Of a stretch of 48,802 nt of DNA, positions 33,732 through 41,302 are shown in pieces. The DNA lies in contig JAGLOJ010000022.1 of the NCBI GenBank assembly GCA_023139045.1, positions 1-48,802 of the forward strand, written 5' to 3'. This DNA comes from Candidatus Sabulitectum sp. GTDB lineage: Bacteria; Fermentibacterota; Fermentibacteria; Fermentibacterales; JCC-6. The notes under the pieces were generated by a model that saw nothing but the letters and a program-made list of their open reading frames with translations, was not told the DNA's origin and ran no database searches. Numbering within the stretch: position 1 is the stretch's first letter; every line of letters begins with the position of its first letter. Position numbers and translations under genes: made by a program.

Positions 33732-34660
33732 GAATTCTAGTAACTGGAGGAGCTGGATTTATTGGAAGTCATCTGTGCGACAGGCTTCTTGAAAAGGGTC
33801 ATTCCGTAACAGCTCTTGATAACCTGATCACGGGAAGTACTGACAACATAGCTCATCTTGCGGGTCGAAGCGATTTCAAGTTTATCAACCACGATGTGAC
33901 AGAGTATATCTACATTCCGGGAACTGTTGATTTCATTTTTCATCTTGCATCGCCCGCCAGCCCCATAGACTACCTCATGTACCCTATTCAAACACTGAAG
34001 GTGGGAGCACTTGGAACACACAAGGCTCTCGGTCTTGCAAAGGAGAAGAACGCAGGTCTTCTTCTTGCCTCCACCAGTGAGGTTTATGGAGATCCTCTGG
34101 TGCATCCACAACCGGAAAGCTACTGGGGCAATGTAAATCCTGTTGGACCAAGGGGTGTTTACGATGAGGCTAAAAGATTCGCTGAAGCAATGGTTTTCGC
34201 GTATCACAGAACTCATGGCGTAGATACAAGAATTGCAAGAATTTTCAACACTTATGGTCCCCGAAACAGAGCTGATGACGGTCGAGTAGTACCGTCCTTC
34301 GTCTGTCAAGCCATCAAGGGTGAGGATCTCACTGTTTTTGGAGACGGTGACCAGACCAGAAGTTTCTGTTTCGTTTCTGATACTGTAAATGGTCTCATAG
34401 CTCTGATGGAAAGTGGATATCACGAACCTGTAAACATTGGCAATCCCAACGAAATGACAGTGAAGGAATTCGCCCTTGAGGTTATCAGACTTGCTGAGAG
34501 CAGTAGTTCTCTTACCCACAGAGATCTGCCTGTGGATGATCCCAAGGTACGGAAACCCGACATCTCCACTGCAAAAAGGGTTCTCAACTGGGAACCCCGG
34601 ATATTGCTTGAGGACGGTTTGAAAAAAACAATTGAATACTTTAGAAGAACGGTAAAATAA
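33728..34660 (+). CDS. UDP-glucuronate decarboxylase (UXS-like)
   Basis: Extended SDR enzyme of 310 residues, expected to convert UDP-glucuronate to UDP-xylose. GGAGFIG (7-13), HLASPASP (72-79), [19 protein letters not shown] (86-104), [24 protein letters not shown] with Ser117/Glu118, and YDEAKR (Y145, K149, R150) are the UXS signature. Downstream, [17 protein letters not shown] fits the sugar-nucleotide site. No UDP-glucose dehydrogenase gene to make its substrate is in the window. It overlaps rmlB by four bases and its last base is shared with the next start. Confidence 0.92.
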   Translation: MRILVTGGAGFIGSHLCDRLLEKGHSVTALDNLITGSTDNIAHLAGRSDFKFINHDVTEYIYIPGTVDFIFHLASPASPIDYLMYPIQTLKVGALGTHKALGLAKEKNAGLLLASTSEVYGDPLVHPQPESYWGNVNPVGPRGVYDEAKRFAEAMVFAYHRTHGVDTRIARIFNTYGPRNRADDGRVVPSFVCQAIKGEDLTVFGDGDQTRSFCFVSDTVNGLIALMESGYHEPVNIGNPNEMTVKEFALEVIRLAESSSSLTHRDLPVDDPKVRKPDISTAKRVLNWEPRILLEDGLKKTIEYFRRTVK

Positions 34661-35841
34661 TGTTGTTTTTCCTTATTTTCTCTCTTGCAGCTGTAGGAGA
34701 TGTTTCTGAAGATCTACCGGCTCAGCCTGAAGTCAGGATTCAGGACTTCTCCATTTTTGAGCCCGTTGACAGAGATGAGTACATACTTGGAGCAGGTGAT
34801 GTTCTTCAGCTGGTTGTAGAGGGTGGACTCAGTGAAGTTATGCTTATATCCGGCCTCAGCCCTATTAGCCCGTGCCAGGTTTCCGGTGATGGTAGAATTC
34901 AGATTCAGGGTGTGGGCCAACTGGATGTGATGGGCATGACAATCACTCAGGCAGAGGCTGCCCTTCAGCAACTTGCACGACTTTACTACCGTCGGGTCAC
35001 CATAGGGCTCAGCCTTCTGCAGCCCCGGACAGTAAAGGTCTGGATTACAGGCATGGTTGCCCGCCCTGGACAGTATACCCTGTATGTGATCAACAGGGTC
35101 AGTGACCTGGTAAGTGCTGCCGGAGGAATGTCATCCTACTCATCAAGAACCGGATGGATGGTCACTGCCTCAGGTGATTCTGTGTTTGTTGATCTTCACT
35201 TTGACCCGAACACCGGTCGACCTGTATCAGATCCATTTGTTGACGGAGGCGCCGGTGTGGTATTCGAGCTTGTGAGATCTCCGGTGTATGTTGTCAGACC
35301 GGGCATTCGAAATTACAACGATGCCTATGCTGTTCCGGAAGTTGAGATATGGGATGCATCTCCGGGTGAGACAATCGAAGAGCTTATGTACAGAATCGGC
35401 GGGATAACGGGAGATGTTGATCTTGCCCGAAGTACTCTGATAACATCACGTGGCCCGGCACCTGTGTGGCTTCCGAATCAGGGCTTTGCAGATCAACTTG
35501 TGCAGGCAGGAGACACTCTGCGTCTGGTTGTTCACGGGAACGATATTTATGTGGCTGGAGCGGTGCATCAGAGAGGAATTATTTCCTATACTCCCGGTGC
35601 TTCAGTAAGGGTGTATGTTGAACGGGCCGGGGGGAAAGTGTACAATGCAAGTCTGGGGGGAACCACTGTAACCCGTGACGGAGTACAAATTGCTTCAGGG
35701 GAGGAAGCTCTGAACACTGAGGCTCTTCCCGGTGATGTGATCGAAGTACCATACAACTGGGTTGCTCAACACGCACAGGAAATTGGTATCCTGGCCACTG
35801 TGGTTGGTATCACTTCCGTTATCATAAACTTGTCGAGGTAG
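34660..35841 (+). CDS. Wza-like polysaccharide export protein
   Basis: Outer-membrane polysaccharide exporter family of 393 residues. A short signal-like start ([14 protein letters not shown]) precedes a poly-export domain with YILGAGDVLQLVVEGG and VSGDGRIQIQGVGQLDVMGMTITQAEAAL. SLBB-type repeats follow (KVWITGMVARPGQYTL, then DIYVAGAVHQRGIISY). The C-terminal EIGILATVVGITSVIINLS could be the pore-forming helix known from Wza. Unlike Wza, no lipobox cysteine occurs near the N-terminus, so it is not an obvious lipoprotein. It is followed by wzz after four bases. The operon contains no visible Wzb/Wzc tyrosine kinase-phosphatase pair. Confidence 0.87.
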   Translation: MLFFLIFSLAAVGDVSEDLPAQPEVRIQDFSIFEPVDRDEYILGAGDVLQLVVEGGLSEVMLISGLSPISPCQVSGDGRIQIQGVGQLDVMGMTITQAEAALQQLARLYYRRVTIGLSLLQPRTVKVWITGMVARPGQYTLYVINRVSDLVSAAGGMSSYSSRTGWMVTASGDSVFVDLHFDPNTGRPVSDPFVDGGAGVVFELVRSPVYVVRPGIRNYNDAYAVPEVEIWDASPGETIEELMYRIGGITGDVDLARSTLITSRGPAPVWLPNQGFADQLVQAGDTLRLVVHGNDIYVAGAVHQRGIISYTPGASVRVYVERAGGKVYNASLGGTTVTRDGVQIASGEEALNTEALPGDVIEVPYNWVAQHAQEIGILATVVGITSVIINLSR

Positions 35842-35845
35842 GTTC

Positions 35846-37075
35846 ATGGCAGATAAGGTTCTTTCAGAGAGATTCACAGGCAAAGTGATCAGACAGGTTG
35901 CACAGAATGCCAGAAGGATCACAGTTCTCTGTTTCATTGTTGCAGTGTTGTCGTCCGCATGGGCTTTAACCAGAACTCCCCGGTGGAGTGCATGGACTGC
36001 TGTAATTGTTCCAGGGTCTACAACATCATCAATCTCTGCTTCCATGGGAGCTCTGGGCCTGGGAGATGCCATGGGCGGGCTGGCAGGATTAGGTGCCGGA
36101 ATGCTCCCGCAGCCGGCTGGAATCGACATTACTCTGGCGACTCAGATACTGGGTTCCCGCAGGGTACAGGAGAGGATTATCCTCAAATACGATCTTATCA
36201 ACCGCCACAAAGCTATCAGCATGGAGAGAGCCATCAAGAAATTCGGTGAACGCTTTTCTGTCTCGCTTACTCCTGAAGGTGTCATTTTTATTACTGTTGA
36301 GGGTAGTTCAAGAACAGAGGCTACTGCAATGGCCAATGACGTCATTCGGTTCGCCAATGAAGAGCTTTCAACGCTGGTTACCAGCAGGTCCAGAAGAAGC
36401 CGTATTCATACCGAGTATGCCACAGCCCTGGCATATGATTCTCTTAATGCTTCCAGGGATGCAATGGAGGAATTCAGAACGAGAACCGGTCTCATCCTCC
36501 CGGAGCAGCAGGCTTCCAGCATGATGGATGTTTTGTCTACCATTGAAGGTGAGATGGTCTCAGCCGGGGCAGTACTGTCGGGACTCTCCGGTAATCTTTC
36601 TGCCAGAAGTGCGATTTATGCTCAGGCAAGTGCCCAGTACAGATATCTTGAGGATGCTCTCAGGGTGAGATCCACAGTGGGAGATTCCCTCAGCCTTTTT
36701 CCGGTGATGGACAGTATGCCGGGATATCTGAGAGAGTATGAGGCTCTTGCAGCGAACATTGAAACCAGAACTGCTGTGTATCTTCTTCTCAGGCAGGAAC
36801 TGGAAAGTCTGCGTATTGAAGAGTCCAGGGAGAGTCCCACAATAGAGATCATTGTTCCTCCTACTCCTGAATTCCTCAGAGCGTATCCCAAGAGGTCTGT
36901 CATGGTTCTGACACATGTATTCATTGCATTTATTCTCTGCATTGTCTGGCTGTTTTTTCTTACGTGGTTCAGGTCTGTGCTTGATTCTCCGGAATCAGGA
37001 TCTTTTGTAAGGAGCGTGTTGACAGATTTCAGAAACCAGTTCCACAGAAAGAAGAATGGTTCTGAAAAGAAGTAA
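35846..37075 (+). CDS. Wzz/GumC-like chain-length regulator
   Basis: Polysaccharide co-polymerase of 409 residues, with two membrane helices (about residues 25-42 and 352-374) framing a periplasmic domain. The Wzz-type features are the N-terminal helix, ATQILGSRRVQERIILKYDL, the long helical middle with alanine and glutamate, and a Pro-rich segment just before TM2 (IEIIVPPTPEFLRAYPKRS). A glycine-rich loop around residues 67-93 is unusual. The C-terminus is short and basic, with no Wzc-type kinase domain. It overlaps the second flippase gene by 20 bases. Confidence 0.85.
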   Translation: MADKVLSERFTGKVIRQVAQNARRITVLCFIVAVLSSAWALTRTPRWSAWTAVIVPGSTTSSISASMGALGLGDAMGGLAGLGAGMLPQPAGIDITLATQILGSRRVQERIILKYDLINRHKAISMERAIKKFGERFSVSLTPEGVIFITVEGSSRTEATAMANDVIRFANEELSTLVTSRSRRSRIHTEYATALAYDSLNASRDAMEEFRTRTGLILPEQQASSMMDVLSTIEGEMVSAGAVLSGLSGNLSARSAIYAQASAQYRYLEDALRVRSTVGDSLSLFPVMDSMPGYLREYEALAANIETRTAVYLLLRQELESLRIEESRESPTIEIIVPPTPEFLRAYPKRSVMVLTHVFIAFILCIVWLFFLTWFRSVLDSPESGSFVRSVLTDFRNQFHRKKNGSEKK

Positions 37076-38330
37076 AGTCTTGAATCTGGGGCTTCCGGCT
37101 CTTGTAAGTCAGGGGTCACTGGCTCTCTGGGGTATTATTTCCATTCTGATTGCCAGGCAGCTTCCTGATGATGCTTATGCGGCGTATGCCCTTGCCCGGT
37201 CAATTGAAATGTTTGCAGGGTTACTGGGTGGCGGGTTTGTACTGCAGGCTCTACTGAAACTGGGCAGTGAAAAACAGAGCATGGAGACATCTGCCACTGC
37301 CAACACTGCCATGCTCGTCTCTCTGGTTTTCTGTATTCTCATTTCAGTTGCTCTTCTGCTTTCCGGTGACTGCCTTGATTCATTTTACCCGGATATTCCT
37401 CTTCAGGGAATCATCCCGCTGATTGCTCTGGTGGTAATTACCGGTTCGCTGGCTCACATCCCCAGAAATCTTCTTCTAACCAGATTGAGTACTGTCCGGG
37501 TCATGCGGGCAGATATTCTCTCTTTCCTTATCCGTGGCGGAATTGTGGGCTGGCTTATTTATACAGGGGCTCTCACCGGTGCAGTGCAGGTATTGAAGGC
37601 TACAGCTCTTGCCAATCTGGGAGCATTTCTTTTAAACTCCTGGAATGCCAGGGACATGTTCGAACCGGCAGCAGGGGTTAACAGAATCGCGCTCAGCCGT
37701 GTTCTCAAGTTCGCAGCATATTCTCTCGGAACAAGCTTTGCAGGTTTCATTTACACAAGAACAGATATTCTCATGCTGGGGAAACTGGCTCCACCCGGGG
37801 ATGTGGCAGCTTACAGTGCTTCCAGGGCACTTACATCCATGGTGGTGATGGTTTCAGCAGCGGCAAACATGGTTCTTTTGCCCGCTGTATCAAGAGACTG
37901 GACAAGCGGACTTAGAAAAACAGTCATGAAAAGATCAATGAAGGCGGTCGGGCTTGTTCAATTGATTCAGCTGCCTGTTGTTATAGCACTCTTAGTCTTT
38001 CCGAAGCAGATAATTGATCTTGTATATCACGGCAGGTACACCGGGAACTGGCCCATACTTGCAATTCTGGGTGGTCTTGCTCTTGTAAGACCCTTCGGAA
38101 GCATCTTCTCAACTGTAAGTGCTGCGATGAACAAGCCACAGTATTCTTTCTGGTGCATTCTGCTCTCGGCAGGGATCAATGTTACACTGAATATCATTCT
38201 TATTCCCGCAATGGGCGGAATTGGTGCCGCCTGGGCCACTGTTGCCGCTGTTGTATCCGGTGCTGCTGCGGTAATGTTCCTCTCCATTGTACACTGGAAA
38301 AGGGAGATGGCAGCGGAATGCAGGCCCTGA
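37056..38330 (+). CDS. Wzx-type polysaccharide flippase, second copy
   Basis: A 424-residue multi-pass protein of the MOP flippase superfamily, last gene of the polysaccharide operon. It starts LKRSKVLNLGLPALVSQGSLALWGIISILIARQLPD and has about 12 hydrophobic segments, the GGGFVLQALLKLG region, LKFAAYSLGTSFAGFIYTRTDILMLGKL typical of MVF/RfbX proteins, and LSAGINVTLNIILIPAMGGIGAAWATVAA. It differs strongly from the copy at 25610. Start is an ATG at 37056 overlapping wzz; a TTG at 37080 is an alternative. Its 3' end is convergent with the permease cluster, with a 111-base gap. Confidence 0.85.
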   Translation: MVLKRSKVLNLGLPALVSQGSLALWGIISILIARQLPDDAYAAYALARSIEMFAGLLGGGFVLQALLKLGSEKQSMETSATANTAMLVSLVFCILISVALLLSGDCLDSFYPDIPLQGIIPLIALVVITGSLAHIPRNLLLTRLSTVRVMRADILSFLIRGGIVGWLIYTGALTGAVQVLKATALANLGAFLLNSWNARDMFEPAAGVNRIALSRVLKFAAYSLGTSFAGFIYTRTDILMLGKLAPPGDVAAYSASRALTSMVVMVSAAANMVLLPAVSRDWTSGLRKTVMKRSMKAVGLVQLIQLPVVIALLVFPKQIIDLVYHGRYTGNWPILAILGGLALVRPFGSIFSTVSAAMNKPQYSFWCILLSAGINVTLNIILIPAMGGIGAAWATVAAVVSGAAAVMFLSIVHWKREMAAECRP

Positions 38331-38441
38331 AGCCGGTAACGGGTGTGTCGCGTGCGATAGCGTGCATTCTGACTCACCTCCGGGGCTCGTCTTTTCAGGA
38401 GGGATCTCGACAAGGTCTTGATTGCTGCTCGAAGTTCTTTG

Positions 38442-38744
38442 TCAGACAACCTCCTGCGTCTTTTTGTTCTTTTTCCCATTGATTATGAATGCAAAAAGCC
38501 GCTTCCAGTCTTGAAAGCAGAGAGCGAGGAAGCCTCCAATAACTCCAGATGCAGCAAGCCCTGCCGGACAACCTTGCTGACCGCAGAAGGGGCACACTGA
38601 AAAGGCGGCGTACAGGCCCGCAAAGCCCAGCCATGACCCGATGAACTTGAATAAATAGCCGAATGGAGACATTTTTAAGGCAGGTTTGTTTTCTTTCAAT
38701 GTATTTTCCTTCAAAGAGTTGGTATTCTGTTCGTAATCAATCAT
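38442..38744 (-). CDS. small membrane protein with CPFCGxxGCP motif
   Basis: A 100-residue predicted inner-membrane protein with two hydrophobic segments (FGYLFKFIGSWLGFAGLYAAFSV and ASGVIGGFLALCFQDW) joined by CPFCGQQGCPAG, a possible metal-binding or redox loop with three cysteines. No family is recognised. The start is an ATG at 38744, seven bases from the YcgQ-like stop, and the gene ends next to the polysaccharide operon. It is probably the last member of the permease cluster. Confidence 0.6.
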   Translation of the reverse strand: MIDYEQNTNSLKENTLKENKPALKMSPFGYLFKFIGSWLGFAGLYAAFSVCPFCGQQGCPAGLAASGVIGGFLALCFQDWKRLFAFIINGKKNKKTQEVV

Positions 38745-38750
38745 GATACA

Positions 38751-39440
38751 TTATGGGTACATGTATGGAGAACCCGGCTTTGGCAGCACAGTCACAGCCG
38801 TATTTCTGATGAAAGGGTAGACGATACCGTTGATGTGCAGTGAATCTACTGTGCCTTCCAGGCGCAGCCATACATCGTTTTCAAGGGTATCAATGCAGTT
38901 TGACTCAAAGAAAATCGCCTTCGGAATTGCGTCATTCAGGCAGCAGACAATAAGAAATCTGTAGAGAACCGGTTGTGAGGATGATGTGTTCAACGCGCCC
39001 TCAAGAACCACTTGTCTGCCGAAAACAGATGGATAGTTGTTAAGAAGAATATAAATATCTGTCTGCAGAGTATCTCCGGCAGAAGATGCCAAGTCGGAGC
39101 ATTCTATTGATTCAACCATGGAAACAACTCTTCTTTCAAGAGCGAATGACCCCAGTGTATCTCCCTGATAGAGGAGGAAATAAAGAATAGGGATAAGCAT
39201 AATGGCGGCATTCAGAAGATCTTCTCTGCTCTCATTTTCTTTTGTGGCTATTTTGTTTGAAGAGAGAATTCCAATCACCAGAGTTGCGCATGAAATACAT
39301 CCCAGAAGAAGCAGCGGCCAGAGTCTCCTGGAAAGATACATCATGTATCTGCCATCGCAGAGCAGCCAGAGAAAGGCAGCAAACCAGCACAGGTATACCG
39401 TTGCGGCCAGCATCATGGGAACAGAACGAAACCGCTTCAT
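38751..39440 (-). CDS. TIGR03943/YcgQ-like membrane protein
   Basis: A 229-residue protein with two or three N-terminal membrane helices (VPMMLAATVYLCWFAAFLWLL, WPLLLLGCISCATLVIGIL and AAIMLIPILYFLLYQG), then a soluble domain with YRFLIVCCLNDAIPKAIFF and VWLRLEGTVDSLHINGIVYPF. This is the pattern of the TIGR03943/DUF1980 family (Bacillus YcgQ), whose members pair with a PF03773-type permease. The ATG at 39440 overlaps the permease stop as ATGA; an in-frame ATG at 39530 would extend into the permease gene. The CC motif and acidic residues suggest metal contact, which is inference. Confidence 0.78.
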   Translation of the reverse strand: MKRFRSVPMMLAATVYLCWFAAFLWLLCDGRYMMYLSRRLWPLLLLGCISCATLVIGILSSNKIATKENESREDLLNAAIMLIPILYFLLYQGDTLGSFALERRVVSMVESIECSDLASSAGDTLQTDIYILLNNYPSVFGRQVVLEGALNTSSSQPVLYRFLIVCCLNDAIPKAIFFESNCIDTLENDVWLRLEGTVDSLHINGIVYPFIRNTAVTVLPKPGSPYMYP

Positions 39441-40408
39441 AGAACAGCTCCAATCAGAAGATGCAGCAGAAGAGATGCCAGGAATACTGTCACTGTAATG
39501 CATGGAATCAGAACAAGTATTGTTTTCCATGGGAATACAATTTTGTACATCAGAAGAAGTTTTATATCCAGCATTGGTCCGAAAAGCATGAACGCCAACT
39601 GGGAAGAGAGAGGAAAAAAGGCCTTGCCGAAGGATGCAGCTACAAAAGCGTCACCATCGGCACATATACTGAGAAGGAAAGCCAGAACCATCATTCCAGC
39701 AATGGCCAGTACTGGATTTGAGGCGATGCTGAGTAATGCATTCCTCCCGAAGGCAGATTGCAGCAGTCCTGCAAACAGTGCTCCCATTACGAAGTACTTT
39801 CCCGCTTTCAGTATGTCTTCAGCCGCATGTCTTGATGCACGAATAATTCTTGGTTCCTTTTTATTTCCTTTAATTTCGCATGGGGATGGATTGGAAATGT
39901 CATCTCTGACGATTTTTCCTTTCAGAATTCTGCTTACGATAATGGCAACGGAGACGGCAATAACGTAACCGGCAATCACTCTCAGAACGGGGACCACAGG
40001 GTTGAATTGATAGGCAACTAGAGTTGAAGTGAACACAACAGGGTTTACTACCGGCCCCGCCAGCATATAAGCAAGAGCGGCCTCCGGGGGAATACCTTTG
40101 CGAAGCAATCGGTAAAGAACCGGAATCACAGCACATTCACAGACAGGAAGAACAAGACCGGCAAGTGCGGCGATCATTATGGCCTTCGTCTTTGCATAGC
40201 GCAGCTTTGTAACTGCTGATTCAGGCAGGTATTCTTCAATCAGCCCCCCTGCGATAGCTCCAATGAGCATGAAGGGCAGGGCCTCAAGAACAATACCGGA
40301 AAGACTCAGGAAAGCTGTTCTGATTACCGGCGAGTCTCCAGCGAGAAAAAGCATAGCCAGTGCAACGCACAGGAACAGAATATCCAGTTTAGGCGAGGAG
40401 GATTTCAT
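39437..40408 (-). CDS. permease, PF03773/YcgR-like
   Basis: A 323-residue membrane protein of the predicted permease family PF03773 (COG0701, which includes ArsP and YcgR). About eight to ten helices are seen, with the signature LPVCECAVIPVLYRLLRKGIP (C90, E91, C92) and GPVVNPVV (118-125), and a second copy-like region around ICADGDAFVAASF. The substrate is unknown; relatives move organoarsenicals or metals. The ATG at 40408 overlaps the preceding gene's TGA, and it overlaps the YcgQ-like gene at the other end, so the three genes are tightly coupled. Confidence 0.85.
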   Translation of the reverse strand: MKSSSPKLDILFLCVALAMLFLAGDSPVIRTAFLSLSGIVLEALPFMLIGAIAGGLIEEYLPESAVTKLRYAKTKAIMIAALAGLVLPVCECAVIPVLYRLLRKGIPPEAALAYMLAGPVVNPVVFTSTLVAYQFNPVVPVLRVIAGYVIAVSVAIIVSRILKGKIVRDDISNPSPCEIKGNKKEPRIIRASRHAAEDILKAGKYFVMGALFAGLLQSAFGRNALLSIASNPVLAIAGMMVLAFLLSICADGDAFVAASFGKAFFPLSSQLAFMLFGPMLDIKLLLMYKIVFPWKTILVLIPCITVTVFLASLLLHLLIGAVL

Positions 40409-40749
40409 TTCCCATCCTTCTTCCTGGTAAGAAAAAGGATAAGAGCAGAAAGAGCAAGGAATATCAAAGAATCACGCACCAGCTTACCCCAATAGGCTTT
40501 TGCTGCCCACGGTTGATAAAAGAACCAGGTGGTTCCTGCATTTCTTTGTCCCCGAGCATGCATAGGTGAGTCATTTCTGACTGACATAGTATCGGCCAGT
40601 CTGTCACTGGCTCTGCTGTCACACATGACTGTTTGAACAGTATCACGCATGAATGTGTAATCATCTGAAACCATTTCGGAAATATCTGCATCTCTGCATC
40701 CTGACTGCATTATCAGAGCAAGGATCAGAATAGAGGTTCTCCTCTCCAT
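40405..40749 (-). CDS. small lipoprotein-like protein with C-terminal helix
   Basis: A 114-residue unrecognised protein. A signal-like N-terminus (MERRTSILILALIMQSGC) has Cys18 in a weak lipobox (Q-S-G-C). A polar region with DYTFMRDTVQTVMCDSR follows, then a C-terminal membrane helix (LVRDSLIFLALSALILFLT) and a basic tail. It overlaps the permease start by four bases, so it is in the same transcript and probably works with the permease. Confidence 0.55.
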   Translation of the reverse strand: MERRTSILILALIMQSGCRDADISEMVSDDYTFMRDTVQTVMCDSRASDRLADTMSVRNDSPMHARGQRNAGTTWFFYQPWAAKAYWGKLVRDSLIFLALSALILFLTRKKDGK

Positions 40750-40779
40750 ATCATCTCCTTCAGCATGAGGTTGTAGTGT

Positions 40780-41169
40780 CTATGCGCTGAACAGAGTGTG
40801 CGGGGGAGCTCTTGCCGTTTTTGTCAGGGTGATAGTCAGGTGTGAAACTACTGGAACGCCTGGTGTTGCAGGAGTAACCCGGATTTCAGAAGTCCATGAA
40901 CAGAGGGAATAACTGGTGAATGGCTGGAAGTTCTTGAGCCCTGCGCAGAAAGCGCAGTTGTGGTGATCATGATCATTATGCCGGGTTGCCGGGAAGCTGA
41001 AAAACGACGGGTCTGGAGGGTCTTCGCACTCATGGGAAGAGCAATTCGGACATACCTTTTCATGCTCCTGCTGCGAGTGCAGGTTCTGCATGAACGGCTG
41101 CATTGTCGGGCCCAGGAAAAGCAGCCCCAGAGATGCAGCAAGAGAAAGTAGTCCGGCTATACTCTTCAA
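40780..41169 (-). CDS. Cys/His-rich exported protein, DUF2946-like
   Basis: A 129-residue protein with a signal peptide (LLSLAASLGLLFLG) and two metal-ligand-rich clusters: VCPNCSSHEC and RHNDHDHHNCAFCAGLKNF. A C-terminal TITLTKTARAPPHTLFSA recalls the end of DUF2946-like periplasmic proteins. The start is a TTG at 41169 with GGAG upstream. It lies 30 bases before the small lipoprotein gene of the permease cluster and may deliver or sense a metal ion in the periplasm; this is inference. Confidence 0.6.
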   Translation of the reverse strand: MKSIAGLLSLAASLGLLFLGPTMQPFMQNLHSQQEHEKVCPNCSSHECEDPPDPSFFSFPATRHNDHDHHNCAFCAGLKNFQPFTSYSLCSWTSEIRVTPATPGVPVVSHLTITLTKTARAPPHTLFSA

Positions 41170-41302
41170 AGAAAGTCTCCAGCAGGTGAAAAGTCTTTCG
41201 TTTTTCGATCAGTCAAGTGAGCTGTGAATCCGGCAGACTGGCAATATACAGAACTGACGAGTTTGGAAAAAGGATGTCTTTCCGTAAACAAAGCAACGAC
41301 AC

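Noticed and set aside
38027-38479. Basic minus-strand frame (MGKRTKRRRRL...)
   Set aside because: It overlaps the end of the flippase gene and the small membrane-protein gene in another frame and shows no domain.
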